Part shown: positions 6,868 to 10,517 of the stretch, piece after piece
How positions within the stretch are numbered: position 1 is the stretch's first letter
Layout of the letters: each line of letters begins with the position of its first letter
Assembly: GCF_000208925.1 (NCBI RefSeq)
Contig: NW_001915045.1
Location: forward strand, 22,864-33,380
Source: Entamoeba histolytica HM-1:IMSS
Lineage: Eukaryota; Evosea; Mastigamoebida; Endamoebidae
Reading direction: 5' to 3'
Length of the DNA: 10,517 nucleotides
Program-made: the position numbers and the translations under genes
Notes under the pieces: generated by a model
The model's input: the letters and a program-made list of their open reading frames with translations, nothing else
The model's database searches: none
Told to the model about the DNA's origin: nothing

Positions 6868-7519
6868 TTAATTGCATTCTAATGAACGTTCTGCACATGC
6901 ACGAACAAGTTTGTTATATTCTTTTCTATTACTTGTATAAAGTGCAGATGCTTGTGGGTTAGCAGGACTATTTGGGTTTGGGTCTGTTAATAAACTCTAA
7001 TACTATTAATAATATAATTACGTATTTTTTAATGAATAATTCAACAAAACTTGAATAGCTAATAAAATAGTAGACACAGAATAAACACTTGACCATTTAT
7101 CTTGTAAAATATCTAAACAAATTCTTCCATCTTTGAACACTACATTTTAAGTAATTATTCTTATTTTATTGTTTATTACTTTATTATGTCATATTAAAAT
7201 TACCAAACCATTTGGATGAAACATCTCAGATATAAACTTTACATGGGGAGGTTTAATTGGGTATTCATCTGAAAATGTTAATCTTAATTCAAACAACCCC
7301 CCTTCAAATGGTGAGTTTTCTGGTCCTGCAATAGTCGCTTGCCAAAAATATAAATTGCTTTCATCAATTGGTCCACTTGAAATACCCTACGACATTATTA
7401 ATTTTATTTATTCCTTAAATCCATTTCTCTTTCTTTAAACAAACAACTGGTGGATCTGTAAGCATAGTCTTAAGATCAGCTGTCAGTCTCATTAATGCAA
7501 TAGACCCACTACTACTCAT
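6868..7519 (-). CDS. Ubiquitin-conjugating enzyme E2, RAD6/UBC2-like (four exons)
   Basis: Spliced product of 156 residues. Exons: 7519-7445, 7386-7209, 7139-7051 and 6996-6868. It starts [20 protein letters not shown] and shows the full UBC fold: [33 protein letters not shown] (H82-P83-N84), active-site Cys92 in [12 protein letters not shown], then VSTILLAIQ and [15 protein letters not shown]. The last segment and the HPNV-KDG-ICLDILQ block are closest to RAD6/UBE2A (152 residues, catalytic Cys88). The acidic RAD6 tail of yeast is absent; it ends ERSLECN. Such enzymes pass ubiquitin from E1 to substrates with an E3, in RAD6's case to histone H2B or PCNA; which applies here is inference. All three introns are needed to restore the conserved frame. 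Confidence 0.93.
6997..7050 (-). other. E2 gene intron 3 (54 nt), unusual donor GTTTTG
   Basis: Joins ...ILLAIQ to SLLTDPNPN. The donor reads GTTTTG instead of GTTTGT; acceptor ATTAG. Phase 0. The protein match fixes the ends. Confidence 0.85.
7140..7208 (-). other. E2 gene intron 2 (69 nt), donor GTTTGG
   Basis: Splits the Val codon in HPN-V-FKDGR (G|TG). Donor GTTTGG, acceptor ATGTAG. The junction restores the invariant HPNV-KDG block. Confidence 0.87.
7387..7444 (-). other. E2 gene intron 1 (58 nt)
   Basis: Donor GTTTGT after ...LTDPPV, acceptor GTCGTAG before GISSGP. Phase 0. Canonical ends. Confidence 0.9.
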
Positions 7520-7626
7520 CTTATCTGATTTTAGTTTGCTTTCTCTTAAATTTTTTCACTTTCTTCTTTTTTCTTCTTTTATATTTTTAAATTGCTTTGT
7601 ATAACAGAAAAATAACAATTGAATTA

Positions 7627-8088
7627 TTAATCATCTTCTTCTTCCTTTTCTTCTTTACCTTCAGCTTCTTCTTTGTCTTTTTCAGCTAATTTTTTAAGAA
7701 GAGAGTCATCAAGGTATTTTGTTGATTCCATTCTTTTAACATCAATGACATGATCTCCTTTAATCACACATCCCCACCAACATCCTTCTCCATCACCTTT
7801 TGTATCCATACCCTTAGAAAGAATGACTTCAATTATTTTTCCATCCCTAGTCCATGTAGAATCATCTACATTAATAGCATGTTCTAATTCTCCTCCAATA
7901 TAAACTTCTCCTTTAATAATCATTTCAAATTTATTTGTTTTCATTATTATTTGAATATCTGTTTTTGTTTTTAAGTTTTCATCAGGTAATTCTATTGTTA
8001 ATGTTACATCTTCAGGTGTCTGAGTCCATTTATACTTCTTTTCGGTATATCCATATTTAACATAAGGAGATGGTTTCCATCCAGCCAT
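7627..8088 (-). CDS. NudC-family CS-domain protein (Hsp90 co-chaperone type)
   Basis: 153 residues. A CS (p23-like) domain spans about 17-112 and follows the NudC pattern: YKWTQTPEDVTLTIELPDE (19-37), IIKGEVYIGGELEH (57-70), VDDSTWTRDGKIIEVILSK (74-92) and CWWGCVIKGDHVIDVKRMES (103-122). The tail (about 136-153) is strongly acidic, ending EEKEEEDD, as in p23-type co-chaperones. Human NUDC is about 330 residues with an N-terminal extension; this protein is only the CS domain plus tail, as in short NudC-like proteins. The family assists Hsp90 clients and dynein/LIS1 function in the cytosol. It lies 107 bp upstream of the E2 gene on the same strand. A GAACT sequence lies 27 nt before its ATG. 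Which NudC subtype it is remains open. Confidence 0.87.
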   Translation of the reverse strand: MAGWKPSPYVKYGYTEKKYKWTQTPEDVTLTIELPDENLKTKTDIQIIMKTNKFEMIIKGEVYIGGELEHAINVDDSTWTRDGKIIEVILSKGMDTKGDGEGCWWGCVIKGDHVIDVKRMESTKYLDDSLLKKLAEKDKEEAEGKEEKEEEDD

Positions 8089-8115
8089 AACGCAACGATT
8101 TTGTTTTTTTGTCTA

Positions 8116-8120
8116 AGTTC
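8116..8120 (-). promoter_or_regulatory. GAACT sequence upstream of the NudC-like gene
   Basis: Minus-strand ATAGAACTTAG lies about 28 nt before the ATG at 8088. It shares GAACT with the eL38 and 2750-ORF elements but not the following AAATTT, so it is a weaker candidate. Confidence 0.35.
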
Positions 8121-8326
8121 TATCTTTAAATATTATCTTTCAACGAATGAATGACGTGGACTGACATGGTGATGATCATCCTTTTTCTTTTTAGATTTTT
8201 TAGTACCAACTTGTTCATTTGTGATTGAGATTATTAATACGAAACAACATTTAATCTTTCTTCATTCTTTTTGTTCTTTAAAAAAAATTATAAGAGTAAT
8301 GCAAACCATTTAAATAACAAAAATAT

Positions 8327-9118
8327 TTAATTATTTTTTTGTGCTTTAGATTGTTTTTTAGATTCAATCATCTCTTCCCTCTTTTTGTATTCTTCTTCTT
8401 TTTGTTTTTCAAGCTCTGGTGTTTTGTATTGAATATATCCATCTTTGTGGATGAACGTTTTATCTGGATGTTCGTTATAAAAGTCTTGGACACGATGATA
8501 AATATGGGTGAAGAAATATAAAAGATCATCACATTCTCCATTATATTTACCATTCATACAAGTATAATAATCTCTATAAAAATAATAGATAGCCTCAATA
8601 GTTGATAAGTTAGTATTACTTATATTTTGGTATCTCCAAAACAAAGTCTCCTCTGCACAAATAATTGCTTTTGGCAAATTCTTAATGTTTGGATGATTTA
8701 ATACAGCATTGGCTTTATACCATACACTCTCAATACATACCATTCTTTTATATTTCTTAAGATCATCAAAATCGCTGAGTCGTTTTGCGTCTGGAGATGG
8801 GAATAATAGTATTGTTTCATTTGGGTCATATTGTGGGATTTCATTAGGAAATTCAATCCACCTAGTATCATCTTTTGCAACAATACAAGCAGTTAGTGCA
8901 GTTGATTTGGCAACTTTTTCTGTAGGATGATGAATAATATCTAATTTGATTGGAAGATTAACTTGGGGTAATTCTGGAATAAGTCCTCTTCTACAATAAT
9001 AACAATAATATTTCATTTTCTTATGGCACAATGGACAAGTAACTCTTCCCCCTTTGTCTGCTTTTTCAAGTGGTTCTTTTGATGACAATTTTAACTTGTT
9101 GAAAAACTCAGCTGCCAT
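8327..9118 (-). CDS. DTWD1: DTWD1-like tRNA-uridine aminocarboxypropyltransferase (DTW domain)
   Basis: 263 residues, no intron. A zinc-type CPLC...CYYC set (Cys28, 31, 39, 42) opens the DTW (TapT/DTWD) domain. It is followed by PIKLDIIHHPTEKVAKST (56-73), ETILLFPSPDA (101-111), and ETLFWRYQN with LSTIEAIYYFYRDYY (157-185), which closely follow human DTWD1 (FWR.Q..., LSTIEAIYYF..DY). The signature Asp-Thr-Trp position reads CIESVW (128-133), where DTWD1 has DSTW, so both the acidic residue and the Thr are replaced conservatively or not. The family transfers the 3-amino-3-carboxypropyl group of S-adenosylmethionine to a D-loop uridine (acp3U; position 20 for DTWD1). The C-terminus (about 235-263) is Lys/Glu-rich. 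It has an upstream AAACCCT box. Confidence 0.88.
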   Translation of the reverse strand: MAAEFFNKLKLSSKEPLEKADKGGRVTCPLCHKKMKYYCYYCRRGLIPELPQVNLPIKLDIIHHPTEKVAKSTALTACIVAKDDTRWIEFPNEIPQYDPNETILLFPSPDAKRLSDFDDLKKYKRMVCIESVWYKANAVLNHPNIKNLPKAIICAEETLFWRYQNISNTNLSTIEAIYYFYRDYYTCMNGKYNGECDDLLYFFTHIYHRVQDFYNEHPDKTFIHKDGYIQYKTPELEKQKEEEYKKREEMIESKKQSKAQKNN

Positions 9119-9162
9119 AGAGAATAAACGATCTTCATTTTTTTTTGGCTTTTTGACTCAAA

Positions 9163-9172
9163 AGGGTTTTTT
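9163..9172 (-). promoter_or_regulatory. AAACCCT box upstream of the DTWD1-like gene
   Basis: Minus-strand AAAAAACCCT followed by TTTGAG, 45 bp upstream of the ATG at 9118. No GAACT element is seen here. Confidence 0.45.
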
Positions 9173-9179
9173 AATTTTT

Positions 9180-9529
9180 TTGTTATTGGTATAACACAAA
9201 AATAGCAATAACAATTATTAACTATGTTTAATAACTTCATTAAAAATTTTATTGAACAAGATTGATTTTCTTCAGCGATAAGATATTATCCATACCAACA
9301 GCATAAATAGAGAGTAATATCGATTATTTTATACATGAATAACAAAACTCATTTGTTGTGAATTAGTTAAACCTATTTATTTGTTTGATAAGAAACTTAT
9401 TATTTTAATCACTTGTAAATAAGATATAAGTAAAATCATTCAAAATAATCGAATTATTTATTTCATTCATTTATTACTAATAAAATCAAAAACTTGAATA
9501 TTTGATAAATACAACACCACAAAGTGATG
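9180..9529. other. AT-rich spacer, no gene seen
   Basis: Upstream of the DTWD1-like gene I find no open frame with protein character, no tRNA-like fold and no clear repeat. Base composition is AT-rich without the strand bias that starts further right. Confidence 0.6.
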
Positions 9530-10390
9530 AAATAATAATGAATGATATAAGAGATAGAAGAAAAATAAGAAAACAATAGAAGATACAAGAATGAAAGAAA
9601 TAAGAAAGAAGAAGATATAATAGAGATAAAGAAGAAACAAAATGAGAATATTATATAATAGAAATACAAGAAGAAAGAAGAGAAAAAAATGAGAGAAGAG
9701 GAATAAAGAAAAAAGAAAGATGGAAGAGTTATAATGATAAAGATGTATAGAATTAAATTAAATATTTACATAATAAAACAATGATAAAAGAAGAAAAGAA
9801 TGAAACAGAAAATCAAAATGATGAAAGAAAAGAGGAAAGAAAAAGATGAGAAACAATGATAAAGATAGAATAATGGAGAACTAAGAAGAAACAGACAAGA
9901 AAAAAGAAATGATATGAAAAACAACAAGAAAGGATGAAGAAAATAGAAGATAAAAACAAGAAAATACAAATAAAAGTAGAAAAGAATAGGTACAAAAGAA
10001 ATCAAAGAAGAGAAAGACAAGTAATCCAATACAAACAGAAAATGATAATAATATAAATAAGAAACAATGACAAATAAAAGAAGAAGATATAAATATGATA
10101 ATACAACAATAAAGAAGAAAGAAATCAAGAAGAGAAGAAAAACAGTACAAAACAAGATTGAAAAAAATAAATAAAGAAGAAGATTCCAGTATTAACAATA
10201 AAAATAATGAAAATATAATTCATAAAGATAAAATGGGTGCACAAGAAGAAGTTTAAGAAGAAATGTTTAACCCGAACCAAATAAAAAACATAGAAGATAT
10301 TCAAATAGAATGATAGAAAGAGAAAAGAAAAAAGTAAGAGCAATGAATCCTAAAGGATGAGAATGAAGAAGAAAATGATATAAAATCAAA
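9530..10390. repeat. Purine-rich (plus strand) low-complexity tract, about 0.85 kb
   Basis: The plus strand is nearly free of C and poor in T, built from GAAGAA, AGATAGAA, AATGATAAAG and similar words (AATGATAAA+G recurs at about 9734, 9781 and 9856). Long minus-strand frames here are Phe/Leu/Ser/Ile-rich and arise simply because stop codons are purine-rich and so are rare on the pyrimidine strand. Plus-strand frames are Lys/Glu/Arg-rich but short and stopped often, for example the stretch from ATG at 9781. It could be a decayed gene for a charged protein or repeat-type spacer. No exact long repeat is seen. Confidence 0.55.
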
Positions 10391-10517
10391 TAAAAAATTA
10401 AACCGAATTATAATAGTTGAATAATAATAAATGAAATAACAATAACAAAATAATAAATATACATTATATAATATTCAACAATAAATAAAATAAGAATAAG
10501 CAAATCGAATAAACTTA
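10391..10517. other. AT-rich end of window, no gene seen
   Basis: The last bases return to AT-rich sequence with ATAATAAATA-type words, like positions 1-200. Nothing coding is recognised, and any element here could continue beyond the window. Confidence 0.55.

Noticed and set aside
8339..8930. Plus- and minus-strand short frames inside the DTWD1-like gene
   Set aside because: Out-of-frame shadows of a well-conserved coding region.
9766..10343. Several minus-strand open frames rich in Phe, Leu, Ser and Ile that look like multi-pass membrane proteins
   Set aside because: They lie opposite a purine-rich strand. Stops are rare on the pyrimidine strand, so long hydrophobic frames arise by composition alone. 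They overlap in several frames at once and show no domain.
1..10517. tRNA arrays, CRISPR arrays or bacterial operon signals
   Set aside because: I found no cloverleaf-like sequence, no regularly spaced direct repeats and no Shine-Dalgarno pattern; spliced eukaryotic genes exclude a bacterial reading.

Overview
The window looks like nuclear DNA of an amoebozoan protist, most likely an Entamoeba species of the E. histolytica/dispar/nuttalli type. The grounds are very AT-rich spacers, small closely packed genes, and very short introns (45-77 nt). Most of those introns start GTTTGT or a close variant and all end in TAG. Short upstream regions also carry GAACT-type elements. I assign the genus from these traits and from the protein families; I could not run a database search. 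Nothing suggests a bacterial operon, CRISPR array or tRNA array.

Layout from left to right. 1-400 is AT-rich, repeat-like spacer with a 15-bp tandem duplication and a small perfect hairpin. 401-825 is strongly strand-biased and reads as an Asn/His/Arg-rich frame on the minus strand, broken by one stop. 826-1661 (+) is a decayed C-terminal piece of a non-LTR retrotransposon polyprotein: the zinc-knuckle plus PD-D endonuclease part, broken by a frameshift and stops. A compact gene block follows: ribosomal protein eL38 (-, 1837-2147, intron directly after the ATG); an unrecognised Ser/Thr/Pro-rich ORF (-, 2358-2750); an FHA-domain serine/threonine kinase of Chk2/Rad53 type (-, 2834-4018, one 45-nt intron); a UTP4/cirhin-like WD-repeat ribosome-biogenesis factor (+, 4353-6443); a 79-residue single-pass membrane protein with sorting-type motifs in its tail (+, 6519-6758); a RAD6/UBC2-like ubiquitin-conjugating enzyme in four exons (-, 6868-7519); a NudC-type CS-domain protein (-, 7627-8088); and a DTWD1-like tRNA-uridine aminocarboxypropyltransferase (-, 8327-9118). 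From about 9120 to the end there is no credible gene, and from about 9530 the plus strand is almost purely purine-rich.

Three genes serve translation: eL38 is a 60S protein, UTP4 acts in 18S rRNA processing, and DTWD1 modifies tRNA. I see the heptamer AAACCCT only three times in the window, each 29-45 bp upstream of one of these three start codons and in the same orientation. The kinase, E2, NudC, membrane-protein and Ser/Thr-rich genes lack it. This is the most suggestive regulatory pattern here. The conserved gene block lies between two degenerate repeat-like flanks, the left one holding a transposon relic, as expected of a gene island between repeat clusters.
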